Notes: generated by a model from the letters alone, not told the origin. A DNA stretch of 64,000 nt from Siculibacillus lacustris (GCF_004328075.1 NZ_SJFN01000001.1:223700-287699), one strand, 5' to 3'. Positions 36,131 to 46,275 are shown, counted from the first letter of the stretch. Numbers and translations: made by a program.

Positions 36131-37125
36131 GACGCCGCTCCCGCCACGGGCGCGGCCTCGGTCCGCCGCAGGATCAGCTTGCCGAGTGGCCGATCGCCGC
36201 GCGAATTGAGGATCACCGCGGCCAGGATGACGAAGCCGGAGATCGCCTGTTGCCAGAAGGGCGAGACGTCGATGATCGGCAGGGCGTTGAAGATGATCAC
36301 CAGGAACAGCGCCCCGAGCAGGCAGCCGAGCACCGAGCCGCGGCCGCCGGCCATGCCGACCCCGCCGATGACGCAGGCCGCGACGGTGTTGAGTTCGAAA
36401 CCGAGCGCGATCTCGGTATAGGCGACGGCGTAGCGCGCCACCCACAGATAGCCGCACAGGCCGGCCACCAGACCGATGATCGCATAGACCAACATCAGGT
36501 TGTGGGTATCGTCGATGCCGACGTAGCGCGCCGCCACGGGATTGCCGCCGAGCGCATAGAGTTCGCGACCCTTGCGCACGTGGGCGAGGAAGGCCCAGCC
36601 GATCAGGATCACCAGTGCGGCGATCCACACGATCGAGGTCAGGCCGAACAGGCGGGCGGTCGGGAACCCGATGAAGCCGGGACCCATCTCGTGGGCGTTG
36701 ACCCAGGCGCCGCCGCTGACCTGGAACACCAGGCCGCGGAACACGCTCATGGTGCCGAGCGTCACGACGATCGGGGGGATGCGGACATAGGCGATGAGGA
36801 CGCCGTTGATCGCCCCGAGGAGCAGGCCGAGGCCGAGCGCCAGGGCCATCGTCAGGCCGACCGCCATGTCGGGATGGGCGCGCGACAGGAGCGCCACCAC
36901 CATGCCGGTCAGCGCCATGTTGGCCGAGACCGACAGGTCGATGCCGCGGGTCAGGATCGCCAGCATCTGCACCAGGGCCATCATCGACAGGATCGCCCCG
37001 TCGGTGACGATGGTGTCGAGGCTGCCCATCGACAGGAACACCGGCGCGCGCAGGGTGATCAGACCGACCAGCCCGGCGATGATCAGCGCGAGCGCCGCCT
37101 CACGGGCGCGCAACAGTTTACGCAT
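36127..37125 (-). CDS. rhaP: L-rhamnose ABC transporter permease RhaP
   Basis: This 332-residue sugar ABC permease of the RbsC class has LVQMLAILTRGIDLSVSANMALTGM, VTLGTMSVFRGLVF, GRELYALGGNPVAARYVGI and GGVGMAGGRGSVLG. The ATG overlaps the rhaT stop (ATGCGTAA) and follows AGGAG with 7-base spacing. Longer upstream frames are not needed. It forms the membrane channel together with RhaQ. Confidence 0.9.
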   Translation of the reverse strand: MRKLLRAREAALALIIAGLVGLITLRAPVFLSMGSLDTIVTDGAILSMMALVQMLAILTRGIDLSVSANMALTGMVVALLSRAHPDMAVGLTMALALGLGLLLGAINGVLIAYVRIPPIVVTLGTMSVFRGLVFQVSGGAWVNAHEMGPGFIGFPTARLFGLTSIVWIAALVILIGWAFLAHVRKGRELYALGGNPVAARYVGIDDTHNLMLVYAIIGLVAGLCGYLWVARYAVAYTEIALGFELNTVAACVIGGVGMAGGRGSVLGCLLGALFLVIIFNALPIIDVSPFWQQAISGFVILAAVILNSRGDRPLGKLILRRTEAAPVAGAAS

Positions 37126-38653
37126 GACGCTTCTCCTGGAGCCGTCCGAGGCCGGTGGCCGCGGCGACGATGGTCTCGGCATCGAAGTCGGCGCGCGCCA
37201 GTTCGCGCACCGTGTGACCCTGATGCATGACGATGATGCGGTCGGACATGCCCATCAGCTCGGGGAGCTCGGAGCTGACCATGATCACCGACAGGCCGTC
37301 GCGGACCAGTTCGGCGATGAAGGCGTGGACCGCCGATTTCGATCCCACGTCGATGCCCTTGGTCGGCTCGTCGAGGATGATCACCCCGGGGTGGGTGGCC
37401 AGCCATTTGCCGATCACCACCTTCTGCTGATTGCCGCCGGAGAGCTCCGAGACCTTCTGATCGAGGGAAGCGCATTTGATCGACAGGCGCTCGCGGAAGC
37501 GGTTGCCCACCGCCTGCTCGGCGCGATCGTTGAGGAACACCCCGTTCTTGGCCAGCGCCCGGGTCAGCGGCAAGGTGAGGTTGTCGCGGATCGACATCGG
37601 CAGGATGACCCCGGCGTGCTGGCGATCCTCGGGCACATAGACGATGCCCTGATCGATGACCTCGCGAGGGCTGCCGTGCGGCATCGGCTTGCCGTTCATC
37701 CGCATTTCGCCGCGGTCGATCGGCTTCAGGCCGAAGATCGCCTCCATCACCTCGGTGCGGCCGGCACCGACCAGACCGTAGAAGCCGAGCACTTCGCCCT
37801 TGTGGAGGGTGAAGGAGATGCCGTCGAATTCACGCGCGTTGCCGAGCCCCGAGATCTCCAGCACCGCCTCGCCGATCGTCACCTCGGGCTTGGGGAACAG
37901 TTGCGCCACCGAGCGGCCGACCATCAGGCGGACGAGATCGTCCTCGGTGACGTCGGCGATGCGGCCCTGGCCGACCCAGGCGCCGTCGCGGAAACAGGTC
38001 CAGCGGTCGGCGATGGCGAAGATCTCGTCGAACTTGTGGGAGATGTAGAGGATCGCCTTGCCCTGGGCCTGCCAGCGCCGGATGATTCCGTAGAGCTCGT
38101 GGATCTCGGCCTGGGAGAGCGCGGCGGTCGGCTCGTCGAGGATCATCACCCGGCTGTCGTGGGACAGGGCGCGAGCGATCTCGACCATGTGTTTCTGAGC
38201 GACCGAGAGGGTGTTCATCGCGGCATCGGCGTCGATGTCCGATTCGAGCTCGCGCAGGATCTCGGCGGCGCGGCGGCGCATGCCCTTCCAGTCGAGGAAG
38301 CCGCCGGCCCGGCGCTCCAGATGGCCCATGAAGATGTTCTCGGCGACCGACAGGTCCTCGAACATCACCGTCTCCTGGTGGACGGCGGTGATGCCGTGGC
38401 GCCAGGCGTCCCGGGTGTCGTGCACCTCGACCTCCTCGCCGGCGACGAAGATGCGGCCGGCGTCGGGGCGGTAGATGCCGGTCATGATCTTGACCGCGGT
38501 CGACTTGCCGGCGCCGTTCTCGCCGATCAGCGCCACCACTTCGCCGGGGTAGAGGTCGAGGTCGACGCCGTCGAGCGCCTTGACGCCGCCGAAGTGCTTC
38601 TTGATGCCCTGGAGCGAGAGGATCGGGCGATCGGTCTCGGATTGCGAGGTCAT
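37118..38653 (-). CDS. rhaT: L-rhamnose ABC transporter ATPase RhaT (two ABC domains)
   Basis: This 511-residue sugar-type (CUT2) ATPase has two ABC domains. The N-terminal one has Walker A GENGAGKST, signature LSVAQKHMVEIARAL and Walker B MILDEPTAALS. The C-terminal one has the usual degenerate Walker A GLVGAGRTE, LSGGNQQKVVIGKWL and VIILDEPTKGIDVGSK. A GTG three codons upstream is possible. It follows rhaS with an intervening GC hairpin and overlaps rhaP by 8 bases. Confidence 0.92.
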   Translation of the reverse strand: MTSQSETDRPILSLQGIKKHFGGVKALDGVDLDLYPGEVVALIGENGAGKSTAVKIMTGIYRPDAGRIFVAGEEVEVHDTRDAWRHGITAVHQETVMFEDLSVAENIFMGHLERRAGGFLDWKGMRRRAAEILRELESDIDADAAMNTLSVAQKHMVEIARALSHDSRVMILDEPTAALSQAEIHELYGIIRRWQAQGKAILYISHKFDEIFAIADRWTCFRDGAWVGQGRIADVTEDDLVRLMVGRSVAQLFPKPEVTIGEAVLEISGLGNAREFDGISFTLHKGEVLGFYGLVGAGRTEVMEAIFGLKPIDRGEMRMNGKPMPHGSPREVIDQGIVYVPEDRQHAGVILPMSIRDNLTLPLTRALAKNGVFLNDRAEQAVGNRFRERLSIKCASLDQKVSELSGGNQQKVVIGKWLATHPGVIILDEPTKGIDVGSKSAVHAFIAELVRDGLSVIMVSSELPELMGMSDRIIVMHQGHTVRELARADFDAETIVAAATGLGRLQEKRHA

Positions 38654-38685
38654 GGCGGTCACCGCACGCGAGGACGGGAGGCGAA

Positions 38686-38715
38686 GGGCGGGAGCCGGGG
38701 GCCGGGCCCCCGCCC
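38686..38715 (-). other. GC hairpin between rhaS and rhaT
   Basis: GGGCGGG (38686-38692) and CCCGCCC (38709-38715) enclose a further CGGGGGCC/GGCCCCCG pair. It lies 17 bases after the rhaS stop. It probably attenuates transcription or protects the rhaS message, giving more binding protein than membrane subunits. Confidence 0.6.
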
Positions 38716-38732
38716 TGAGATCGCGAGGCGCG

Positions 38733-39749
38733 TCAGAAGATCTTGGCGAACTTGTCGACGTTGGTCTTGTCGAACACGTAGGGCTCCGACATCGCCGCCT
38801 CGCCCGACGCGTCGATGGCGATCGACTTCATGCGGCCGACCTCGATCGTGCTGTTCGGGGCGCCGGTCGCCTTCTTGGTGGCGAGCTGGAAGGCGGCATA
38901 GGTCGCGGTGTAGCCGAGGTCGATCGGGTTCCAGATGGCGAAAGTGTCGACCGCGCCGGAATGGACGTGGCCGGCCATCTCGGAGGGCAGGCCGAGGCCG
39001 GTGACGAAGACCTTGCCGACCAGCTTCTGGTCGGTGACGGCCTTGGCCGAGGCGGTGATGCCGACGGTGGTCGGGGCGATGATCGCCTTCAGGTCGGGAT
39101 GCTTGCGGAACAGGCCGATGGCTTCGCGATAGCTCTTGTCGGACTGGTCGTCACCGTAGACCACGTCGACCAGCTTCAGATCCTTGTAGGCCGGCTCGGC
39201 CAGCACCTTCTTCATCTCGGCGATCCAGATGTTCTGGTTGGTCGCCTGGGCGGTCGCCGAGAGGATGGCGATCTCGCCCTTGCCGCCGAGGGTCTTGGCG
39301 GCCATCTCGATCTGCTTGCGGCCGATCAGGTCGGCCTTAGACGGATTGAGCTGGAAGACGCGGCCGGCGGGGGCGACGCCGGCGTCGAAGGACATCACGG
39401 TGATGCCGCGGGCCATGGCCTTCTTGGCGACCGGGACCAGCGCGTCGGGATCGTTGGCGGAGATGACGATGGCGTTGACGTTCTGGGCGATCAACGAGTT
39501 GATGATGTCGATCTGGCCTTCGGCGGTCGGGGTGGTGGGTCCGGTATAGATCAGCTTGGCGCCGGGCAGCGCCTTGATCGCCTCTTCGCCGCCTTCGTGG
39601 GCGGCGTCGAAGAAGCCGTTGCCGAGGTTCTTGACGACCATGGCGATGCGCACGTCGTCGGCGCGGGCGGCGAGGCTCGCGCCCAACACGGACGCGGCGG
39701 CGAGGATCGTGGCGGCGGCCAACTTGCCGAAATGGAGCTTCACACTCAT
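38733..39749 (-). CDS. rhaS: L-rhamnose ABC transporter periplasmic binding protein RhaS
   Basis: This 338-residue periplasmic-binding-protein type I (RbsB-like) has a signal peptide (about residues 1-30, ending LAARADD). The core reads RIAMVVKNLGNGFFDAAHEGGEEA, IDIINSLIAQNVNAIVISANDPDAL, ITVMSFDAGV and TVGITASAKAV. ATG 39749 is chosen because GGAGG is 8-9 bases before it; the ATG two codons earlier is too close to that site. It is 106 bases after the mutarotase gene, long enough for an extra promoter. Note that in enterobacteria the name rhaS means an AraC regulator instead. Confidence 0.9.
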   Translation of the reverse strand: MSVKLHFGKLAAATILAAASVLGASLAARADDVRIAMVVKNLGNGFFDAAHEGGEEAIKALPGAKLIYTGPTTPTAEGQIDIINSLIAQNVNAIVISANDPDALVPVAKKAMARGITVMSFDAGVAPAGRVFQLNPSKADLIGRKQIEMAAKTLGGKGEIAILSATAQATNQNIWIAEMKKVLAEPAYKDLKLVDVVYGDDQSDKSYREAIGLFRKHPDLKAIIAPTTVGITASAKAVTDQKLVGKVFVTGLGLPSEMAGHVHSGAVDTFAIWNPIDLGYTATYAAFQLATKKATGAPNSTIEVGRMKSIAIDASGEAAMSEPYVFDKTNVDKFAKIF

Positions 39750-39855
39750 CTGCATTTCCTCCGTTTTCTTGCTCTTCGTCGTCTTCTTCGTCGTTCGGGA
39801 TCGCGGGTCTCGATCCGGCCGGGCGCTCCGCAGGCGGGACGCGGCGGCGGTCGGA

Positions 39856-40170
39856 TCAAGCGAGGTGGAAGACCTCGACGAGGTCTTCGGAGACCGGGCT
39901 GCCGTCGGGGTTCGACGGCATGATGTCGGCCATGAACGCCCACCAGCGGCGGCACACGTCGGTGGCGGCCACCGCCGCCCAGCGCTCTTCGCTGTCGATC
40001 TCGACCTGGGCGAACAGCAGGCTGCGTTTCGCATCGAGCCAGATCGAATAGTTCGAAGCGCCGTGGGCGGAGAGTACCGCCGCGAGCTCCGGCCAGATCG
40101 CGTCGTGGCGGCGGCGATATTCGTCGTGGGCCGCCGGATCGACGGCCATCAGGAAGGCCTTGCGGGTCAT
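39856..40170 (-). CDS. rhaM: L-rhamnose mutarotase
   Basis: This 104-residue protein has the same length as E. coli RhaM, with the [12 protein letters not shown] motif that includes the catalytic His22 and the C-terminal [17 protein letters not shown] stretch. It interconverts alpha and beta anomers of L-rhamnose before the isomerase step. It is called rhaU in rhizobia, where it was found to be needed for rhamnose growth. The ATG overlaps the rhaD stop by 4 bases. Confidence 0.95.
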   Translation of the reverse strand: MTRKAFLMAVDPAAHDEYRRRHDAIWPELAAVLSAHGASNYSIWLDAKRSLLFAQVEIDSEERWAAVAATDVCRRWWAFMADIMPSNPDGSPVSEDLVEVFHLA

Positions 40171-41030
40171 GCGCGCACCACCTTCGGTGCGAGGTGCCAA
40201 CCGTCGCGGGCCATCGCCTCGGCCTGCGGCACGACGCGGAAGCGGGCGGCGAGATCGATCAGGTTCTGCGTCGCCATCGACTGGAACGGGCCGCCCATCG
40301 AGATCACCTTGACCAGGATCTCGGCCGACTTCTCGGCGGTGTCGATCAGGCCAAAGGCGTCGTCGAGCGTCGGCCCGGCGCCGAACACGCCGTGGAACGG
40401 CCACAGGGTCAGCGGCCGGCGGCCGAGGGCTTCCGCCGTGGCGTCCCCGATGACGTCGGTGCCCGGCACCAGCCAGGGGATCGTCGCCACGCCTTCGGGG
40501 AACACCACCAGACATTCGGTCGAGCCCTCCCACAGCGCCCGGGTGACGTTGGCGTCGGTCCAGGCGAGGACATAGGTCAGCGCGATCAGATTGGTGGCGT
40601 GGCAGTGCATGATCACCCGGTCGCGGCCGGCCGTCGCCTTCTGGCGGGCGAGATGCGACTTGAAGTGGGCCGGCAGTTCCGAGGTCGGGCCGCCGCCGTC
40701 GGAATAGCCCCACAGCACCTCGACCGCGGCGCCGTCGGCGGTCACCCGGATGACCCCGAGATTGGCGGCGGGATCGATCTGGACGTTGCGGAAGAACTTG
40801 CCGGTGCCGGTGACGATGTAGCTCTGACCGGCGATCTCGGGGATCGCCTCGGTCATCGGCAGGCGGCGGGTCTCGCCGATGCCGGCGAGATACGGTGCGA
40901 CGTCGGCGTCGGTCAGGCGCAGGCTGACGTTGCCGCCGTTGCGTTCGTCCCAGCCCTTCTCCCACATGTCGGTGGTCGCCTTGACCATCGCCGCGACGAA
41001 CCAGGCATCGTTCATGGTCGCGGTCATCAT
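40167..41030 (-). CDS. rhaD: Rhamnulose-1-phosphate aldolase, E. coli-type class II
   Basis: This 287-residue zinc aldolase splits L-rhamnulose-1-phosphate to dihydroxyacetone phosphate and L-lactaldehyde. The zinc ligands His142 and His144 ([10 protein letters not shown]) and His213 (WPFHGVFG), with catalytic Glu118 (TSELP), match E. coli residues 141, 143, 212 and 117 with an offset of one. MM at the start leaves two ATG choices, both served by GGGAGG. It overlaps rhaA and rhaM. A second, fused aldolase for the same step lies at 47501-49597. Confidence 0.95.
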   Translation of the reverse strand: MMTATMNDAWFVAAMVKATTDMWEKGWDERNGGNVSLRLTDADVAPYLAGIGETRRLPMTEAIPEIAGQSYIVTGTGKFFRNVQIDPAANLGVIRVTADGAAVEVLWGYSDGGGPTSELPAHFKSHLARQKATAGRDRVIMHCHATNLIALTYVLAWTDANVTRALWEGSTECLVVFPEGVATIPWLVPGTDVIGDATAEALGRRPLTLWPFHGVFGAGPTLDDAFGLIDTAEKSAEILVKVISMGGPFQSMATQNLIDLAARFRVVPQAEAMARDGWHLAPKVVRA

Positions 41031-42301
41031 GCCGCCTCCCGCTCGCTGAGAATCTTCGCCTCGTAGGCCTTCACCACGTCGAGCCAACGGCCGCCGACCG
41101 GCACGCCGCGGCTCAGGCAGTAGTGGTCCCAGACCGCGGTCCAGGGCCCGGACTTGTGTTCCTCGAACAGCGCCAGACGGGTGGCGAAGTCGCCGGCGGC
41201 TTCCGCGGCGCGCAGCGCGGCGCGCGGCTCGAGCAGGGCCTTGAGCAGCGCCTTGCGCATGTTGCGGGTGCCGATCACCCAGGCGGCGATGCGATTGATC
41301 GAGGCATCGAAATAGTCGAGGCCGATCGCCACCCGATCGGTGACGTCGCCGCGCACGATCTCCGAGGCGATCGCCTGGGTCTCGTCGTCGAACAGCACGA
41401 CGTGGTCGCTGTCCCAGCGCATCGGCCGCGACACGTGCAGCAGCACCTCGTCGACCAGCGCCAGCACCGCCGACAGCTTGTCGGAGACCACTTCGGTCGG
41501 ATGGAAATGGCCGGCGTCGAGGCACAGCATGGTGCCGCGGGCGGCGGCATAGGCGAGGTAGAATTCGTTCGAGCCGACGGTATAGGCCTCGGCGCCGATG
41601 CCGAACAACTTGCCCTCGACCGCGTCCTTGTGGAAGGCCTTGTCGATCGGCGTGGCGAGGATCTCGTCGAGAGCGTCGCGCAGGCGCAGGCGCGGCGAGA
41701 ATCGGTCGGCGGGCAGGTCCTTGGAGCCGTCGGGGATCCAGATGTTCATCACCGAGGGCGTGCCCAGCGCCCGGCCGAAGGATTCCGAGACCCGACGCGA
41801 GGCCTTGCAGTGATCGATCCAGAAGCGACGGATGCCGGCGTCGGGATGGGACAGGGTGCGGTTGTCGGCGCTCAGCGGATGGGAGAAGCAGGTCGGGTTG
41901 AAGTCGAGGCCGATGCCGCGGGCCCTGGCCCAGTCGACCCAGTTGCGGAAATGCACCGGCTCGATTTCGTCGCGGCCCACCGGGCGGTCGGCCTCGAGGT
42001 AGATCGCGTGGAGATTGAGCCGCTTGGGGCCGGGGATCAGCGACATCGCGAGGTCGAGGTCGGCGCGCAGTTGGCCAGGCGTGGCGGCGCGGCCGGGATG
42101 GTTGCCGGTGACCTGGATGCCGCCGGTCAGTTCGCCCGCGGCGGTCTCGAAGCCGCGCACGTCGTCGCCCTGCCAGCAGTGCATCGAGATCGGCACGCCG
42201 TCGAGCCGGGCAAGGGCGGCGTCGACGTCGATGCCGCCGGCCGCGAAGCGATCGCGTGCCGCCTGATAGGCCGCGCGGACGGACGTTTCGGTGATCGTCA
42301 C
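41027..42301 (-). CDS. rhaA: L-rhamnose isomerase, E. coli-type RhaA
   Basis: This 424-residue isomerase converts L-rhamnose to L-rhamnulose. It follows E. coli RhaA throughout: [79 protein letters not shown]. The Mn2+ ligands are His265, Asp297 and Asp299 (262, 294 and 296 in E. coli). It is not the shorter Pseudomonas/rhizobial RhaI type. The GTG start overlaps the rhaB stop (GTGA) and has AGGAG 8 bases upstream. Confidence 0.96.
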   Translation of the reverse strand: MTITETSVRAAYQAARDRFAAGGIDVDAALARLDGVPISMHCWQGDDVRGFETAAGELTGGIQVTGNHPGRAATPGQLRADLDLAMSLIPGPKRLNLHAIYLEADRPVGRDEIEPVHFRNWVDWARARGIGLDFNPTCFSHPLSADNRTLSHPDAGIRRFWIDHCKASRRVSESFGRALGTPSVMNIWIPDGSKDLPADRFSPRLRLRDALDEILATPIDKAFHKDAVEGKLFGIGAEAYTVGSNEFYLAYAAARGTMLCLDAGHFHPTEVVSDKLSAVLALVDEVLLHVSRPMRWDSDHVVLFDDETQAIASEIVRGDVTDRVAIGLDYFDASINRIAAWVIGTRNMRKALLKALLEPRAALRAAEAAGDFATRLALFEEHKSGPWTAVWDHYCLSRGVPVGGRWLDVVKAYEAKILSEREAA

Positions 42302-43767
42302 GGCTGTGTCTCCTGTGGGTGGCGCCGGCCGACCGAGCGGAAGCGGCGCCGGACCGGATCGGGGACCGATCCGCGGGGTTCGAAGTCTTCGACGGCGAAG
42401 GAGCGGCGGACCAGGGTGCGGGCCTCGTCGACGTCCCGCAGCGCCCCGAGCGCGATCATCTGGACGCAGACGTTGCCGAGCGCCGAGGTCTCGACCGGCC
42501 CGGCGGAGACCGGGAGGTCGCAGGCGTCGGCGGCGAGCTGGTCGAGGAAGCGGTTGCGGCTGCCGCCGCCGACGATGCGCAGCCGCGCGAAGGGCCGCCC
42601 GCGCAGATCTTCGAGGGCGCGCTTCACCTCGGCATAGGACAGCGCCAGACTCTCGAAGACGCAGCGCGCCAGGGCGCCGAGGCCTTCGGGGCGCGGCTCG
42701 CCGGTCTCGGCGCAGGCGGCTTCGACCGCGGCGGTCATCGAGGGCGGCGACAGGAAGCGCTCGTCGTCGAGATCGACCAGCGAGCGCCAGGGTTCGGCAG
42801 CCTCCGCGGCGGCGATGAGTCTCTCCCAGGACGGGTTGCCGGCCTCGTCGCGGATCCGTTGGATCGGCCACATACCCGCGATGTTCTTCAACACGCGGAA
42901 GCGGCGGCCCCAGCCGCCTTCGTTGGAGACGCCGAGGCGCAGAGCCTTGGGCGAGGTGAAGGCTTTCGGGCTCTCGAAGCCCATCAGCGACCAGGTGCCG
43001 GAGCTGACGAAGAGATCGTCGGGCGAGGAGAGCGGGGCGGCGACCACCGCCGACGCGGTGTCGTGGCTGGCCACCGCGATCACCGCGACCGATCGCGCCG
43101 GGTCGGCCGACGAGGGAATGGTGCCGAGGATGGTGCCGGGTTCGACCGGGCGACCGGCGAGCGGCAGCCGCCCGAGGCCGAGGGCGGCGAGCAGGCCGCG
43201 GTCCCAGTCGTCGCCGTGCAGCCCGTAGAACTGGGTGGTGGTGGCGTTGGTGTATTCGTTGGCGAGGAACCCGGAGAGGCGGAAGATCAGGTAGTCCGGC
43301 ACCATCAGGAAATGGCGGGCGCGCGCGAGCAGGTCGGGCTGCAGGCGGGCCAGCGCCGTCAGCTGATAGAGGGTGTTGAAGGGCAGGAACTGGATGCCGG
43401 TGCGGCGCCAGATTTCGGCGCGGGACACTTCGGCGAAGACCCGCTCGCGCTCGCCGTCGGTGCGATGGTCGCGATAAGCCCAGACCGGGCCGAGGCGGCG
43501 GAAGTCGGCGTCGAGCAGGACGTGGTCGACGGCCCAGCCGTCGATACCGAAGCCGTCGATCGGCCCGGCGGCCTCGGCAGCGGCGAGGCCCTTGCGGATC
43601 TCGGCTTCGATCAGGTCGACGTCCCAGGTCCACGAGCCGGCGGCGGGACCGGCGACCATCGGCGAGGCGAAGCGATGGACCTCGTCGATCACCAGGCGAT
43701 CGGCGCGCCGTTCTCCGACGATCACCCGCCCACTGCCGGCGCCCAGGTCCACGGCCGCACAACGCAT
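42298..43767 (-). CDS. rhaB: L-rhamnulokinase
   Basis: This 489-residue FGGY kinase phosphorylates L-rhamnulose at O1 and has the same length as E. coli RhaB. Matching segments: [80 protein letters not shown] and [21 protein letters not shown] precedes ATG 43767. It is the first gene of the eight-gene minus-strand operon rhaB-A-D-M-S-T-P-Q. Its upstream region carries repeats likely to be regulatory. Confidence 0.95.
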   Translation of the reverse strand: MRCAAVDLGAGSGRVIVGERRADRLVIDEVHRFASPMVAGPAAGSWTWDVDLIEAEIRKGLAAAEAAGPIDGFGIDGWAVDHVLLDADFRRLGPVWAYRDHRTDGERERVFAEVSRAEIWRRTGIQFLPFNTLYQLTALARLQPDLLARARHFLMVPDYLIFRLSGFLANEYTNATTTQFYGLHGDDWDRGLLAALGLGRLPLAGRPVEPGTILGTIPSSADPARSVAVIAVASHDTASAVVAAPLSSPDDLFVSSGTWSLMGFESPKAFTSPKALRLGVSNEGGWGRRFRVLKNIAGMWPIQRIRDEAGNPSWERLIAAAEAAEPWRSLVDLDDERFLSPPSMTAAVEAACAETGEPRPEGLGALARCVFESLALSYAEVKRALEDLRGRPFARLRIVGGGSRNRFLDQLAADACDLPVSAGPVETSALGNVCVQMIALGALRDVDEARTLVRRSFAVEDFEPRGSVPDPVRRRFRSVGRRHPQETQP

Positions 43768-43865
43768 CCCGTCGTCTCCTCCGTCGGGGCGACCTCGGCG
43801 GGTCCCATCCTTCGACGATGGGAGAAGCTTAGCATCGGGTACGGGGGGCATTCCTCGAGAGCGCG

Positions 43866-43915
43866 GCGTCAAAATCGCTCATCGGCGGTCGAAAATCGAA
43901 GATCGGCGATGAGCG
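43866..43915 (-). promoter_or_regulatory. Repeat-rich control region of the rhaB operon
   Basis: Reading toward rhaB, TGAGCGATTTTGACGC (complement of 43866-43881) resembles the TGATCG-N4-TGATCG boxes at the other rha promoters. There is also an imperfect tandem repeat (43868-43887 and 43888-43908, sharing GTC, AAAATCG and ATCGGCG) and an inverted repeat CGCTCATCG/CGATGAGCG (43876-43884, 43907-43915). It starts about 100 bases before rhaB, so both RhaR and the AraC-type activator could bind here. Confidence 0.55.
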
Positions 43916-43952
43916 CGGTCCGACGACGGCGAAGGAGCCTTCGCGCAAACGA

Positions 43953-43977
43953 GAAGGGCGGCCGCCGGCCGCCCTTC
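43953..43977 (-). terminator. Terminator of fucO
   Basis: GAAGGGCGGCC and GGCCGCCCTTC form a perfect 11-base stem with loop GCC, 41 bases after the fucO stop. On the minus strand the stem is followed by TCTCGTTTGCG. Confidence 0.8.
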
Positions 43978-44018
43978 CATCGACGTCTGCAGAGCCGCGG
44001 ATCCGCGGCAGCGGCGCA

Positions 44019-45167
44019 TCACATCGCTTCGCGGAACAGCGCCAGGACCTGATCGTCGTTCATCGGCACCGGATTGCCCGGGGCGCAGGGATCCTTCTGG
44101 GCCTTGGCGACGAAGGTCGGGAGATCCGCCTCGGTGACGCCGAGTTCGCCGAAGCCGTGGGGGATGCCGACCTTCGCCGACAGATCGCGGATCGCGGCGA
44201 TGGCGGCGAGCGAGGCGGCTTCCTCGGACAGACCGGCGGTGTCGACGCCCATCGCCTGGGCGATGCGGGCGAAGCGGGCGACGGCGTGCGGCCGGTTGAA
44301 GGCCTCGACGATCGGCAGCAGGATGGCGTTGCACACGCCGTGCGGCAGATCCTTCACGGCACCGGGCTGATGGGCCATGGCGTGGACATAGCCGAGGCCG
44401 GCGGAGTTGAAGGCGAGACCGGCGATGAACTGGCCGTAGGCCATCATCTCGCGGGCTTCGAGGTCGTGACCGTCGGCCACGGCGCGCGGCAGGAAGGCGG
44501 CGATCAGGCGGATCGCCTCGAGCGCCGAGAAGTCGGTGAGCACGTGGTGGCCGAGCGAGACATAGGCCTCGATCGCATGGGTCAGGGCGTCCATGCCGGT
44601 CGCGGCGGTGGTCGCGGCGGGAATCCCGAGCATCATCGAGGCGTCGTTGACCGACACGTCCGGAATGATATTGGCGTCGATGATGACCATCTTCACCTGC
44701 GCCGCCGGGTCGGTGATGACGGCGTTGGAGGTGACTTCCGCGGCGGTGCCGGCGGTGGTGTTGACGGCGATCAGGAAGGCCCCGACTTTTCCGACCTTGC
44801 CGACGCCGTTGTAGAGGGTGATCGGGCCGGGGTTGGCGGAGAGAATGCGCACCGCCTTGCCGGTGTCGATCGGGCTGCCGCCACCGACCGCGACGATCGA
44901 ATCACAGCCTTCGGCCTGGAAGATCGCGAAGGCCGCCTCGACCTGGATGACGGTCGGATTGGGGACCACGCCGTCGTAGATCGCCGGGGTGAGGCCGGCG
45001 GCCTTCAGGCCGTCGACCAGCGGCTGGACCACGCCGAGCCGGGTGAGCGTCGAGTCCGTGACGATCAGCGGCTTGACGCAGCCGTGGGCGACGAGCTCGG
45101 CCGGGACGTCGGCGAGAGCGCCGGCACCGGAGAGATTGATCTTGGGGAAACACAGGCGAAAGGTCAT
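44019..45167 (-). CDS. fucO: Iron-dependent lactaldehyde reductase (FucO-like)
   Basis: This 382-residue group III iron-dependent alcohol dehydrogenase has the same length as E. coli FucO. It has the NAD motif GGGSPIDTGKA and metal ligands Asp193, His197 (GMDALTHAIEAYVS), His262 and His276 (GYVHAMAHQPGAVKDLPHGVCNA). It reduces L-lactaldehyde from rhamnulose-1-phosphate cleavage to L-1,2-propanediol, or could run in the oxidative direction. GAGG precedes ATG 45167. It lies 156 bases downstream of rhaR on the same strand and has its own terminator. Confidence 0.88.
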   Translation of the reverse strand: MTFRLCFPKINLSGAGALADVPAELVAHGCVKPLIVTDSTLTRLGVVQPLVDGLKAAGLTPAIYDGVVPNPTVIQVEAAFAIFQAEGCDSIVAVGGGSPIDTGKAVRILSANPGPITLYNGVGKVGKVGAFLIAVNTTAGTAAEVTSNAVITDPAAQVKMVIIDANIIPDVSVNDASMMLGIPAATTAATGMDALTHAIEAYVSLGHHVLTDFSALEAIRLIAAFLPRAVADGHDLEAREMMAYGQFIAGLAFNSAGLGYVHAMAHQPGAVKDLPHGVCNAILLPIVEAFNRPHAVARFARIAQAMGVDTAGLSEEAASLAAIAAIRDLSAKVGIPHGFGELGVTEADLPTFVAKAQKDPCAPGNPVPMNDDQVLALFREAM

Positions 45168-45323
45168 GGGTCGTTCCTCGTGCGGCGGAACGCGTTGTTG
45201 CACCGGGCGTCGGCCCGGCGGGGCGAGCGGAAGGGCGTCGGACCGCGGCGTTCCGCCTGCGTGGCCCGATCGGTCGTCTCCCTTCCGTTCGAATGGGGTC
45301 GATTGCGGCGCCGCACGCGCCGA

Positions 45324-46226
45324 TCATCCGTCGAAGGCGAAGGCCACGGCATCGCCGCCACGACCACCGCCGATGCGGGCGCCTTCGGCGCGCTCGCGAT
45401 CGTCGACGGCCGGCGTGTCGGCGGCGCGCCACTGGACCGGGGGCCGGGTGCCGGCGGTCTCGACGACGGTGACGGCGACACCGGCCTGGGTCAGCATAGC
45501 CACCGTGCGCTCGTCGACGCCGTCGTCGGTGACCACCCGGTTCACGCGGTTCAGCGGGCACATGATCATGCCGCCGTGGAGCCGAAACTTGCTCGAATCG
45601 ACCAGCAGCACCACTTCGGCGGCGCGACGCATCATCTTCTGCGAGGCGCGCACCAGGAGCGGGTCGCCGTCCATGGCGCCGAAGGCGCCGACGCCCATGG
45701 CGCCGATGAACACCTTCTGGGCGAGGAAATTGTCGAGACTGTCGTGTTCGAAGGGGCTGAGCACCAAGTTGTGCTCGCGGTAGACCTCGCCGCCGGCCAG
45801 GATCACCCGTCCGTCGCCCTCGGCGATCAGCGGCAGGGCGACGGCGAGCGAATTGGTCAGCACGTTGACCGGGCGGCCGATGAGATATTCGACCATGCCG
45901 CGGGTGGTGGTGCCGCCGCCGATCATCACCGTCTCGTGGTCGTTGCACAGCGCCGCCGCCTCGCGGGCGATGGCCCGCTTCTGCGCAGCGGCGATCGCCG
46001 AGGTGGCGGCCCAGCCGCGGGTCGACAGACGATCCGGCGTGGCGTCGTCGAGCCGCTCGGCGCCGCCATGGACCTTGCGCAGCAGACGGGCGTCGGACAT
46101 GTCGGAAATGTCGCGCCGGATGGTCGCCTCCGAAGCGCCGGTCGAGCGGGTCAGCGCCGCGACCGTGACCACCCGCGTCTCCGTGAGCGCTCTGAGAATG
46201 GCCTGACGCCGTTCGATCTGATGCAC
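45324..46226 (-). CDS. rhaR: DeoR-family regulator of rhamnose genes, RhaR (rhizobial type)
   Basis: This 300-residue DeoR/GlpR-type protein has an N-terminal HTH (IERRQAILRALTETRVVTVAALTRSTGASEATIRRDI, residues 3-40) and a sugar-phosphate-sensing domain (IGGGTTTRGM, VLTNSLAV, VFIGAMGVGAFGAMDGD, VLLVDSSKFRLHG). The GTG start has GGAGG at good spacing. The last 40 or so residues after VAVTVVE form an unusual low-complexity tail not expected in the family. It is divergent from the AraC-type gene, and TGATCG boxes lie in the shared gap. In R. leguminosarum a DeoR-type RhaR represses rha genes. Confidence 0.85.
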   Translation of the reverse strand: MHQIERRQAILRALTETRVVTVAALTRSTGASEATIRRDISDMSDARLLRKVHGGAERLDDATPDRLSTRGWAATSAIAAAQKRAIAREAAALCNDHETVMIGGGTTTRGMVEYLIGRPVNVLTNSLAVALPLIAEGDGRVILAGGEVYREHNLVLSPFEHDSLDNFLAQKVFIGAMGVGAFGAMDGDPLLVRASQKMMRRAAEVVLLVDSSKFRLHGGMIMCPLNRVNRVVTDDGVDERTVAMLTQAGVAVTVVETAGTRPPVQWRAADTPAVDDRERAEGARIGGGRGGDAVAFAFDG

Positions 46227-46275
46227 GTTCCACGCCTCCGAGGGTCGCCGTCAGTCATAGCCGGCGCGGGTCGAG

